A stretch of DNA of 50,287 nt from Perkinsus olseni (Eukaryota > Perkinsozoa > Perkinsida > Perkinsidae): positions 1 through 50,287 of the forward strand of contig JABANP010000404.1 of NCBI GenBank assembly GCA_013115135.1, written 5' to 3'. The notes below the pieces were generated by a model that saw nothing but the letters and a program-made list of their open reading frames with translations, ran no database searches and was not told the DNA's origin. The position numbers and the translations under genes were made by a program. Below, in pieces: positions 29,509 to 38,459 of this stretch (position 1 is the stretch's first letter; every line of letters starts with the position of its first letter).

Positions 29509-32500
29509 CTATTGCTGTTGCTGTTCTTGCTCCGGGTTCTCCTCCTCGACATTCTCATCGTCACCTTCCGGAGCTTCTACGGTGAATCGATCCTCCTCTT
29601 GCGTGTTATAACTACCACATTTCCCACACTTCATGCCCATGATATGAAAGGGCACCTTCGGCGTTATTGACCTAAAAATGCATCATGCCGGGATTGAACC
29701 CAGGACCTTTCCCATGAGACTCACTCGCAGTCGTTGCAGTGTAGCCTGACGAATGTTGTTCGATATTCTTTCGGCATTCTAACTCGAGCAACCTCCTCAT
29801 CTATTACTCGCCATATACCCGACATATCTTCCTGCGTCGACTTGTTACACAGAGGACACCTGCATGCACACTTATCATACCACAACTTTCCCAAATCGTC
29901 GGCCTTACCGCATCGCCTGAACGATAGTCGGAGCATTCCTCTGCAACTCTCTCAGGCAAGTCGAGTGAATACCATGGCCGCACCGGAGTACCACCGCCTA
30001 AGACAACGCGATACCGCATACCACACATCGCCCACTTCGCCGGGCAGAGAAAGGTCAACCCAACAAAGTGGCGTACACAGGGCTCCTACTACGGGAGCAC
30101 CTGCGGAGACACCAATGCTCATTTGCACATTCCATCCCTATTTACGCGATAATCCGAAGAAAACACAAGTAAGGAGCGTCGAGGCCTCGACTCGAGGCCG
30201 TACGCATCATCATGGAGCTGGGCGAATGCCGAACAACGCGAGCAGACCTCGGCAGATACGAGATTCGCCTCGATCGGGCCTCTGTGGAGGAGATAAATTT
30301 CATCTGCCGATAGTCAAACGTTATGAACAGTAGTTCAAGCATCACAGTTTCACTCAAGCGCACATATCTTGGGCGTGCGCGAACCGCGCCTGCAGGCCGC
30401 ACATTGTCGACAGGAAGTCTCGACGTTCTTGAGATGTAATGGACTCGAGCCAAGCACCGCAGCTCTGCAGGCTGTTGCTCAAAATAGCGCTCACAATACC
30501 GTGGTGCTTGTCGAATCTGCCGCCTTCCCAGGGAGTGCGCGTCGACAGTAGCTAGACCTCCGCGCCCAGTCGGCGCTCAACCTTCTCCGTGAAACCGGCG
30601 GTTCTGAAGTAAGTGGCTTTGTCACAGTTGACTTCCCAGAGAGTGCCAACGAGAACATGAGCCTTGAACAAGTCTACTATAGAGCTCATCAGGGACCTGT
30701 TAACGTTTGACGTACCACGTAGTGCGGCACCGACAACTCAGCATCTGAGACTTCTCACCCAAGTAGACCACGTAGGCCTCTATGCAGAGTCCATACTGAG
30801 TGGTCTAACCCTGGATTGAGCCTGTGACGTTGCCTCCAAGGGAGACACCCCCTCAGATGTTGCATAGCCAGTGGCCATAAGACCAGAGCAGATAGTTTCA
30901 GCGGAGCGATGGATGCCCACGGCATCAGCTGCATCGACCCGAGAAATGGTGAGAAATAAACAAGCCTTGGTGTCGCGCTCCATTGATGTGACCAGTGCCA
31001 TCCAACTTCTATCCCTGCTGCCCATTCACGTCACCACTGCATGGTCCGGACTTCCCAGGATAACTTTTCTATTCCAACAATCACACCCATCCCAGAAAGA
31101 AGCCCACCAGGTGCCTCCCTTTACGCGCCCCAGGCGGCCACGAACCCGGCAGACGAAGGCTGTCGGAGGGTATCAAGCCGCTACAGTAGTAGTAGCAGTG
31201 ATAGTTACTCGGGATTTCCCGAAAGCCATAAGTTTCAGATAAATTTGTGTATTTCAGATCATGCTATCAAGCCTTCGCTCTGGTAGCTGCGTCAAGCACG
31301 CTCATTCCAGCTACACCCATCAAGAACCCCTCAAAAAAAGTCGCCGACAAACCTTTTCCTCGCATCATGAGCGGACTCGCGCATTGTCGGGGTGTATTTC
31401 GGATTTCTGCCAACAGCCGGATCCGCCGGAAAGTACCAAAAGAAGACCATCATTCGCACACGAGTTCGATCGGACTCGTGCTGAGGGTCATCAAACACGA
31501 CATGCCCAAATTACCGCTCTACATGAGCCTGATTTTCGTGAGTGAATCCAGCAAGTTCAGAGGACTGTGACGAGTGACGAGATGAACGGCCACTTACCGG
31601 TATTGTCGATTCAAAGAGACTTGCTTGGCACACCGGGCAAACGTTCTTCATGGTCTCAGCGGAGAGGCAATGATGATTCTCGAAGACTTCAGGAGGGTAA
31701 CAGGCCGCACATCTAACAGTGGCAAGAAAAACGTCACTGCGCCACGGGAAAGGGAATCCGCGAGGCGACAAGCGACATCAACAAACTCCTAGGCAACTGA
31801 GAAACACAGAAAGCCCTTTGCAAGCTCCAAAACTGCTTATGATGAGTCTAATACCGTCACAATTCCACAGCCCAAGATTCACTCTTCTTAATTTTTCGAA
31901 CGTAGTAATCCGCGATGAGAGAGGGAGAAAACTCCGCTCAGTGAAGCTTACCCATAACAGTGCTTGTAATTCTCTCGACCACCCACTCGGCAAATACCAC
32001 AACCATCGCAATGGAAAGCACCTACGAAAAACGGCACAAAATTACCGCTCATCATCATCAGCGCCAACACAACCTCACCTTTCTCAACTCCTTTATCATC
32101 CCAAAATTTGCACTTATCGCAGTAATATTCAGCAAACCGAATACCACACTTTTCGCAAATCGCCGCCGGCTTCTGCCGATGAAAGCAACTTTCACACTCA
32201 ATCTCTTCGATCTTCGTCCGATCCAATTCGTGAGCCTTCTTATAATCCCGTTCATTCGCCATTCTGAAATCGCCAAAAAAATCTTCACGCCAAAACCGAC
32301 GGTCAACCGTGCTCACTTGGATTCATTGTGGCAGTGTCGACACCAGAACCATTCTCCACAGCAGGGCGCCAGAATTTTGCACCGTCGCTTATAGTGCTCA
32401 CAACCCTCATGCTCTCCCGCGGGTTGATTAACAGCTAAATTGTCACTCTTCGACGGCTCATCTGATCACAAATCGATCAGCAGGGCGCGCGCTCTTCATC

Positions 32501-32747
32501 ACTCACCTTCTCCATCGTTAGACTCTGCATCGCTAAATCCGCTGTCAGCATCATCGTCTTCGTCAACTTCGTACCACTGAGGAGAAAAATTAACTTTTTC
32601 TATAAAAATTTCACATGAGCTTGAAACGGTTACATCATCTTCATTATCAGCAGGCTCCTCCTCACCCTCTTGCCTCGGCACCTCCTCTTGCCTATCTTGC
32701 TCATCTTGCACTTCCTCAACGTTCTCTGTATGATTCTCCCCAGTCAT
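29509..32747 (-). CDS. RCHY1: CHY-type and RING zinc-finger E3 ligase (RCHY1/PIRH2-like)
   Basis: Eight exons (minus): 32507-32747, 32317-32461, 32079-32263, 31952-32021, 31598-31712, 29909-29997, 29725-29859, 29509-29671; total 1143 nt, 380 residues in an unbroken frame. An acidic N-terminus ([19 protein letters not shown]) is followed by the CHY zinc finger ([19 protein letters not shown]...[43 protein letters not shown]), then the RING ([28 protein letters not shown]...CPLC) and the C-terminal zinc ribbon (CNDC...[17 protein letters not shown]). All family Cys/His ligands are present and the RING spacing equals the family's. The tail is Glu/Gln-rich. A GTTTCA...CTCAG piece within exon 1 might be a further intron. 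The intron inside the RING is 1600 bp, far longer than the others. Confidence 0.93.
29672..29724 (-). repeat. 53-bp RCHY1 intron with core A (sense)
   Basis: GTGAGT...TTTTTAG intron with GGAAAGGTCCTGGGTTCAATC in gene sense (20-base core AAGGTCCTGGGTTCAATCCC). It splits the zinc ribbon exactly after CNDC, so the boundaries are secure. Confidence 0.88.
29998..31597 (-). other. 1.6 kb intron inside the RING of RCHY1
   Basis: The flanking exons FESTIP and [11 protein letters not shown] are adjacent in the family with no residue missing. The intron starts GTAAGT and ends GTCTTAG. It contains an apparent coding exon on the same strand (30552-30696) and further coding-like frames, and a GTGTGGTATG motif near 30018. 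Confidence 0.8.
30552..30696 (-). CDS. Putative nested gene in the RCHY1 intron, last exon
   Basis: This terminal exon follows an acceptor GTTAACAG and reads [20 protein letters not shown] then [20 protein letters not shown] and ends GAEV stop. Its composition is strongly coding. A probable earlier exon lies near 30850-31000 ([20 protein letters not shown]). VGTLWEV...T/F resembles the C-terminal strand of CHAT/separase-like peptidases, but that is weak. It is on the same strand as RCHY1, so either a gene sits inside the intron or alternative terminal exons exist. Confidence 0.4.
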
Positions 32748-32928
32748 CGTGTGGAGGTTTGCTACGGTAAGGTAAACTACCGTTGCTACTACTAATACCA
32801 CTACCGATTCACGAATCGGCGATAGTCGGGGCAATTTACGGAAATACAGCCGAGGGTTTCGGCACGGAAAAGTAAACCAACTGAATGACAACAGTCACCT
32901 TGAATAGAATTATACTTATTCATGAGGC

Positions 32929-32971
32929 GTATCTTAGGTTGACCATAGCACTAGACCGGAATGCAAGATAC
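32929..32971. mobile_element. Stand-alone core-C element with inverted ends
   Basis: GTATCTTAGGTTGACCATAG opens and GCAAGATAC closes a 43-bp element between LC8 and RCHY1. The ends GTATCTT/AAGATAC are perfect inverted repeats. It could be an intron in the RCHY1 5'UTR or a free copy. Confidence 0.6.
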
Positions 32972-33027
32972 CCTGACCCTCAACTCTACTGCGCATGATA
33001 ATCAACAGGCAATTATCATGATCACAA

Positions 33028-33693
33028 TCATGGTGTCTTCCAAATAGTGACTCCCATCTGGCCGATATAAAAATAACAGTAGCACCGTTTTTCATGTGTA
33101 ACATATGTTGCAAAATGATGACCTGAAAAAATCAGCAAACTTCAGAATATTCAACCTTTCACGCTAAATTCCCCGTGAGCATGCTCGGTAACAATTATGA
33201 ATAAAACAGAGCTACAAGATTCCGAATTTTTAGTGAAAATTTACCGCAAATTAACGGTGTTAAAAAACTGACGAATCGCCAATGTCGTAAAAAAATATTA
33301 CCATCGCCAGGGACGATGGGGAAAAAAATTTTACCATTGTCAGCATCGAAAAAAGCGACGATTTTTTCGGCTAAAATTCCACCCGCCTTCCGTTTTCTCA
33401 CCAACAATAACGTGCCAAGTGCCGTGGCCTCCCCCTTCCCCATAAGCCGTCTCCATCTCGGTCTTCAAAAAGTGCGCTATCTCTGATTCATTCATAAAAT
33501 TCTCCTGCAGAAAAAAATCGTAAATTTCTCACAAAAATAAAATTCCCACCTGAGCGTAAGTAGCCTTGGAAATAGCGAATTCGAGCATAGCTGGGTCCAT
33601 TTCCTGCAGCTTCACCACCGGCCTTGCCACAACGGCAGACCCGCCACTGGTAGCAGCCGCAGCAGCAGGATGATTGGCGTTGGGAATCGTCAT
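33028..33693 (-). CDS. LC8-type dynein light chain
   Basis: Exons 33550-33693, 33402-33504 and 33028-33122 total 342 nt, 113 residues. LC8 is a dimeric hub that binds dynein intermediate chain and many linear motifs. The conserved body reads PVVKLQEMDPAMLEFAISKA, NESEIAHFLKTEMETAYG, GTWHVIVG and then HHFATYVTHEKRCYCYFYIG QMGVTIWKT; this matches the LC8 helices and the swapped beta strand. An Ala-rich leader of about 20 residues precedes it. Introns are 45 and 279 bp; the larger is AT-rich and small hairpins are visible near 33300-33360. The last strand lacks the usual LLFKSG ending, so it is a divergent family member. Confidence 0.9.
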
Positions 33694-34314
33694 GAAAATT
33701 ATCACCACTACAGTGCTCCAAATTTGAAATTTAGCCTAAAAAGTTGATTTCGCCTCTACTACTGAGAGTTTGAACTCAACCTGAACCCTCTTACAGAATA
33801 ATAAAACACGCAATATTTCTCTGATCTCTCCGATACTACTGCGACACAGGTCGTGAGATTTCGTGTGTGAGGATATCACTTATGAAGAAACAAGAAAATA
33901 TATCAAAGTCAATTCAATACTCGCTCGCCCTAGTAAAATTTCTGAAACGGGATTTTTTCGTTAACACGCTATTCGCAGCAGAGACATGAACACACCTGCG
34001 GGAAACTTAGGCTATATTCCAAAATAATTTGGAGCACTGTATCATCAGCAACATACTTTGAAACCTACAAAGACGTGGTTCGAGCTATAAGATATCTACA
34101 AGATACGCAAGTGTGCGTAACCGCACTCAGAACAGTCAAAAAAATAACAAACTTTTCTGCAATAATCATGCCGACGTTTTTCACAATTTGCGGCAGTAAA
34201 GAGGGTACCAAACCCAACGCCAATACGCATACTGCGCAGAAACTCGGAAACTATACACGAAAAAATACACTAATTATACTGACATCATAACAAGATACAC
34301 GGCGCGAAAATCTT
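33694..34314. other. AT-rich intergenic stretch
   Basis: No gene seen. It includes the LC8 upstream region, ACAAGATACGCAAG near 34094 and AACAAGATACACGG near 34290, both like the right end of core C. Confidence 0.35.
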
Positions 34315-34436
34315 TCACTGCGCCACGAAATTGGCTTCTGAGCCATCCTGGACCTCGCCCCACTTGCCGAAGGATATGGCAGTGCTGCTGCCTTCTAGCA
34401 ACGCCACGGCTTTACCTTCACCTTGCAGTCGCTCCT
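34315..34436 (-). CDS. Terminal exon of an unrecognised gene, ends in core B
   Basis: After an acceptor TTTTTTTCAG the exon reads ERLQGEGKAVALLEGSSTAI...KWGEVQDGSEANFVAQ stop. The last codons and the stop are formed by AATTTCGTGGCGCAGTGA, a core-B copy, so the element supplies the C-terminus. Upstream exons are not resolved. Confidence 0.4.
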
Positions 34437-35088
34437 CTGAAAAAAATGGAACCGAAATATTTTCACAAAATACAACATGCAAGAAAGAAATTGACACATA
34501 AGTGAGAGTTGAGAATTTTCAAGACCGAATCTCGGTTTAATTTTCTAGAGAAAGTAATTGTGCAAAGATGACTGCCACTAGTTTCGATCAGATTCTTTGA
34601 ATACGTGCATCAGGAGTTCGAGGGCGACGCAACCGTTTCTGACGAAAACCCGAAAGTATTCCTATTATCCTCAGGCGATAATTTCCGAGGAGAGACGGTT
34701 CCCGTGACAATAGAATGCGGATGGGAAAAGGAAAAGAAAACAATCGGGGACGATCAGAAAATAAGAAAAGAAAAAAACACCTGGGAAATGAGAGAAGCAT
34801 ACCGTACTGCAGTTCTACCGGCTGGATTTCTAAGAACGGAATCAGCGCGATTCGTGAAGAAGGGTTGACGATGAGTCGCAATGATAGTTTGTTAAATTCA
34901 CTTTTCGGTATGCAAAAAAATAGAACACGTGACGATCCGCACCTTCCGAGAGAGTGTCCAGCAGAAGATGCCACACCGCAAATGGTTTGGTCATACCCGA
35001 CATCAACAACGCAAAAATATATACCTGACAGGAATCTTCATCATCCTGAGCTCACACACGGAAGCCTAAACTCAGCAAAGATACTACG

Positions 35089-35156
35089 ACTATAATGACG
35101 CCGTCGCCGGTTCGATTCACTGGCGGTCTAGGAAGTAACGATGAGCTCTTTGTTAC
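35089..35156 (-). repeat. 68-bp intron with core A (antisense)
   Basis: GTAACA...TTATAG on the minus strand. The plus strand reads CGTCGCCGGTTCGATTCACT. The preceding exon ends VTAVGVQIVRSLW. A plus-strand gene with sense orientation is the alternative, but the minus exons are the more convincing. Confidence 0.5.
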
Positions 35157-36150
35157 CACAATGATCTCACAATCTGAACTCCTACTGCAGTTACATCAGA
35201 CAGTCTCACTCGATCCCGGCAAAATCCATTCCTCAGCAGAGGGCCGGCCAACCGCTGCGCTACTCAGAGCACTCTAACGCCGCTTGACACGAAAATTCAG
35301 CTTCCGTTTTCGAGGACAAGTAATCGCCAACTCACCGGCATAAGGTCATCCATATCGATCAACTCTTTCCTCCCCTCGCTAGCCTTTGCCGCATCCTCCC
35401 TCAGCAGTGGTGCCACCGACAACAACGTTTCCATCGCCGTCGGATAAAAACCTGCCAATGCTCAGAATAGGATACCGGAAAATATCTATCCTATTTTCCG
35501 GCTAGTCGGTCCTAGCAGCTTCCCAATACGTCTAGCGGTTCTCACGAGCGCTTAGCGGATACGTGGCGAAGGGTCTCGTGATGGAATTGCGGGTATCCGA
35601 TTATTCCGTCACAGCAACGACCCGGGTTCGATCCAGCCTGACCATCCATCACCCCTTTTCAACCACGAACGACTAGTCGAAAATTTCATACCCTAATTTC
35701 GTATCTTTCATGCATCAACCAAAAAAAATCCAATTCCATTTTTCAGAAATATTCCACGTGCGTGCAAACTACCAAAAAACGTATCTTTCGGTTTTCACTA
35801 TTTTTCGAGGCGCCCAACTCGAACGACCAAGCGACTTACCACCCTCCGCCTTCATTGCATCTTCAACTTCGTGCAGCCGCTCACTCCCAGCCACATACAA
35901 CTGTTGTAAATCAGAGGATTCACCGGCTTGACCTGAACCCACCAAGTGCATGCATCAACCTAAGATACCATTTTCCAAATTCCTACCTATAAAATCCTCT
36001 CTAACACCACACAGTGCCGGCAAGCTTTCCACAGTATACCTCCCTCGCAACCGGTCACATCGATACACAAACTCCTTGTCGTCTTGCGAGTAATACCGAC
36101 AGTATCTGTGAAAGGTCAAGTGACCATAAAAATCCATGACCACTGGTTTG
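35157..36150 (-). CDS. Unrecognised multi-exon minus-strand gene
   Basis: Exons: about 35987-36150 (FYGHLTFHRYCRYYSQDDKE...RYTVESLPALCGVREDFIG), 35840-35932 (QAGESSDLQQLYVAGSERLH), 35336-35451 (YPTAMETLLSVAPLLREDAA...ELIDMDDLMP) and 35157-35254 (RLAGPLLRNGFCRDRVRLSD). Introns are 54, 388 and 81 bp. The product is mostly helical and unrecognised. Both ends are open. Confidence 0.5.
35452..35839 (-). repeat. 388-bp intron containing cores A and C
   Basis: On the plus strand it has CGACCCGGGTTCGATCCAGC near 35620 (core A against the gene), GTATCTTTCATGCATCAACC near 35701 and another GTATCTTTCGG near 35779. It looks like an intron into which several elements have inserted. Confidence 0.6.
35933..35986 (-). 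repeat. 54-bp intron with core C (sense)
   Basis: GTAGGA donor, then GTATCTTAGGTTGATGCATG in gene sense, and GGGTTCAG acceptor. The 23-bp block TGGTATCTTAG..GCATGCA is identical to the copy in the RBR intron at 20985-21044. Confidence 0.8.
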
Positions 36151-36330
36151 CGCCATTGAAAATGAATCCCTCCGCCCCGTCCGGATTGACAATTCCCACC
36201 CACGCGCCGCAAATGAAGGTGAAGGGCATCATGGAATCTCGGTGTCAAAAGCTGCCCTCTCGGGCTGCCTATCGGTGTCCAGGCACTCTGACAGGCTGCG
36301 CTCAACTATGGCGCGGAAACTCTCAACAGT

Positions 36331-37390
36331 TCATATGATGTGGTGCTCCAAAATAGATAGTTCCGGAACCACTCGGCGACCAAATCGTCGTTTCTCTTCT
36401 CGAGTCGCTGGGCCCTTCAGACTGACACTCATTCGAGCTTCATTGAGCGCGGCTACGTCCTCGGGGAACTCCACAAACACGGCTCTACTCAATGATGACA
36501 TGAACGATTTGTGGCGATAATGCTCCCTTTGTAATACGCGACCTAATCTGAGCTTAAAATGCATACAATCAAGTTTGATGCAGCGGAGGGAGGCCTTCAG
36601 CCAAGCATTCCCAGTAGTGTAATCTTCGCTGCAACATGAAACATCCACATATAATGCGGTCAGCGTCGTGCCGCCGTAAGATTTCAGTCAAAGCAGGCCG
36701 AATGTACTTAGTAGCAGTACTGGGAGTCAGGTAGACACCTAGGACTATCTCAGCGTCTCCAATCACGGTTAGCGCCTGACAAGTCTCGGCGTCTAAGACA
36801 GTCTTGGCAATTCTTCAGGTATGGTCCAGAGCCACCGAGAACCTTCTTTACACAGTCTTCAGCTCGCGTTGCAGGAACCGCTTTTGCAAGGCGAAATCCG
36901 CGAGAAACGCTGCCTTGATAAGGCTCGAAGATACCGAGAACCCAGGAAAGGCCGCGAAGTCCAGGGCGGCAGACGGTTTGTTTGGCCAAAATGCCCCAGA
37001 TAAGGCCATCTCCCAACATGGGTTGAACAGCGCCCTTGTATAATCCATCAATAAATCACGATTGAAGGATTCAGCAGCAGCGCTCAGGGTTTTCCCGGAC
37101 CGCTGCCACTCAACAACTTCCTTGTCGACACCCTTTCGATCCCCCGGTACAAAGAAGGGTGCCTGTATTTGGGCACTCCAGGGGAGCGACGATTTATAAC
37201 CACTGTCGATGCTTCGAAAGAATCGAACACACAACCCACACTTCAATTCACAGTATACCAGGCGATACGGGAACTTCCCTCTGCGATAGATAAGTTAACC
37301 GTGAGTGACACCATTAACCTTCTGCACATCAGGTCCATGGCAGTACACGTATTTCCCGCCAGATGATGCCAGATGAAGGCATCATGATCC
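36331..37390 (-). pseudogene. Decayed DDE-type transposase-like element
   Basis: Minus-strand pieces in family order: an N-terminal IYRRGKFPYRLVYCELKCGL (finger-like, Cys-rich), an AESFNRDLLMDY helix region, SVALDHTYRIAKTVLDAETC with a likely first catalytic Asp, LTVIGDAEIVLGVYLTPSTA, IRPALTEILRRHDADRIIC, then, in another frame, YVDVSCCSEDYTTGNAWLKA with the likely second Asp, and a basic tail. At least three frame changes and an in-frame stop (near 37325) show it is not intact. The pattern matches MULE-like DDE transposases in outline; the family was not confirmed. GC content is like that of the neighbours. Confidence 0.5.
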
Positions 37391-37526
37391 AGTAGTCATT
37401 CTGGTAAGTGAGGATAAGGCAAGCCAGTCTTGACCAGTCCCTCTAGATCTCGAGCTCTCAACCACACGCCGACACGGCAGGCGTGGTTCTACTCCTCATG
37501 AGGACACCGATTCGCCCCCGGTTGGC

Positions 37527-38050
37527 CTATCGAAGTCTCCCACGGTCTTGGGCAGAGGGACCAAGCTCGGCTTCGCATTTGGTGCCGAATGAGATATGGT
37601 TGTTGCTTTTGGCCCCTCCACCCGGCCCGTCATTATTTTTCAATTTTCCTACCTGTGAATACCGTAAATCCCACAACTCGATAGCTCCCTCGTCATGAGG
37701 GGAGCGGATGAACATTTAGCAAACCGCACAAGGACAGCGATAATTGGAGGGGGAAAGGCACTCGAGGAAAAATGTGTAGCAGATTTTTGACTGATGACAG
37801 GTTGATGGCCGTCCGATTCGATTTCAACAATCGATCAAGTGATCGATTTCCAACTTACATATTCCATAAGATCCCTCCAACCCTCCCATACAAATATCTA
37901 CGCACACAGCATGTTGCAGAAGGAAGATACTCCCGATACATCTGACACACAGCAACCTCCCACGAACCATTCAAGAACTGCCGCCAAGCAACGACACAGG
38001 AATTCACCACCGATCTACAATCACTCCCGCATACCACACCAAACGAATAA
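37527..38050 (-). CDS. WD40-type exon and neighbouring exon
   Basis: About 37650-37715 reads SPHDEGAIELWDLRYSQ before a GTAGGA donor, the classic end of a WD40 blade (D-G-x-I-x-L-W-D). A small exon ending at about 37857 before GTAAGT precedes it. The remaining blades were not found, so this is either a fragment or a highly interrupted gene. The reading frame beyond the donor stays open to a stop at 37527. Confidence 0.4.
37824..37845. repeat. Perfect 18-bp palindrome ATCGATCAAGTGATCGAT
   Basis: It sits about 10 nt after a GTAAGT donor on the minus strand. A near copy lies in the RBR intron at about 19945. Both are followed by TTTC on the plus strand. Confidence 0.55.
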
Positions 38051-38459
38051 CGTTCGCTGATGGCTGTTGATATACAGTCGCTGACACCAACGGCCGCATC
38101 TCACCCCCACACGTTGCACTTCCTCTCTCCTCAGGCAATTTACAAAATGTGAGCAATTGCAAACCCGAATTCTACAACAACTACGCCACCGTCATTCCGC
38201 CGGCGGCGGCGTCGATTTTTTCTGATACTCCCTGCCTGTGATAGTATCCATGCTCAATTAGCGGTGAACTTTACGACCCAAGCAGGTTCGCAGTGCTACT
38301 AGAAATCATAATGATCATCCCCGTGATCTATCTCTAATAGTTCTACGTTTCAAAACTATTCCATCATAGACGAGGTTCCGATCGCCCTTTCGGTTTCAAC
38401 TACGAATATTTCTCCCGTACCACACGCGCCGCGACTCAGTCTTTTACCTGGAAACCACG
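38051..38459. other. Stretch without a clear gene
   Basis: No exon stands out. A CGCATACCACACC motif (GTGTGGTATG on the minus strand) lies at 38029-38041 and another variant near 38420. Confidence 0.3.

Noticed and set aside
24768..29700. tRNA genes at the B-box-like sites (for example 24768, 25158, 29690)
   Set aside because: Only the T-arm half is present; there is no A box, anticodon arm or paired acceptor stem, and the sites sit inside introns fixed by protein alignment.
32130..32150. GTGTGGTAT motif near 32140
   Set aside because: It encodes KCGIRFAE of the CHY zinc finger, so it is not evidence for a dispersed element.
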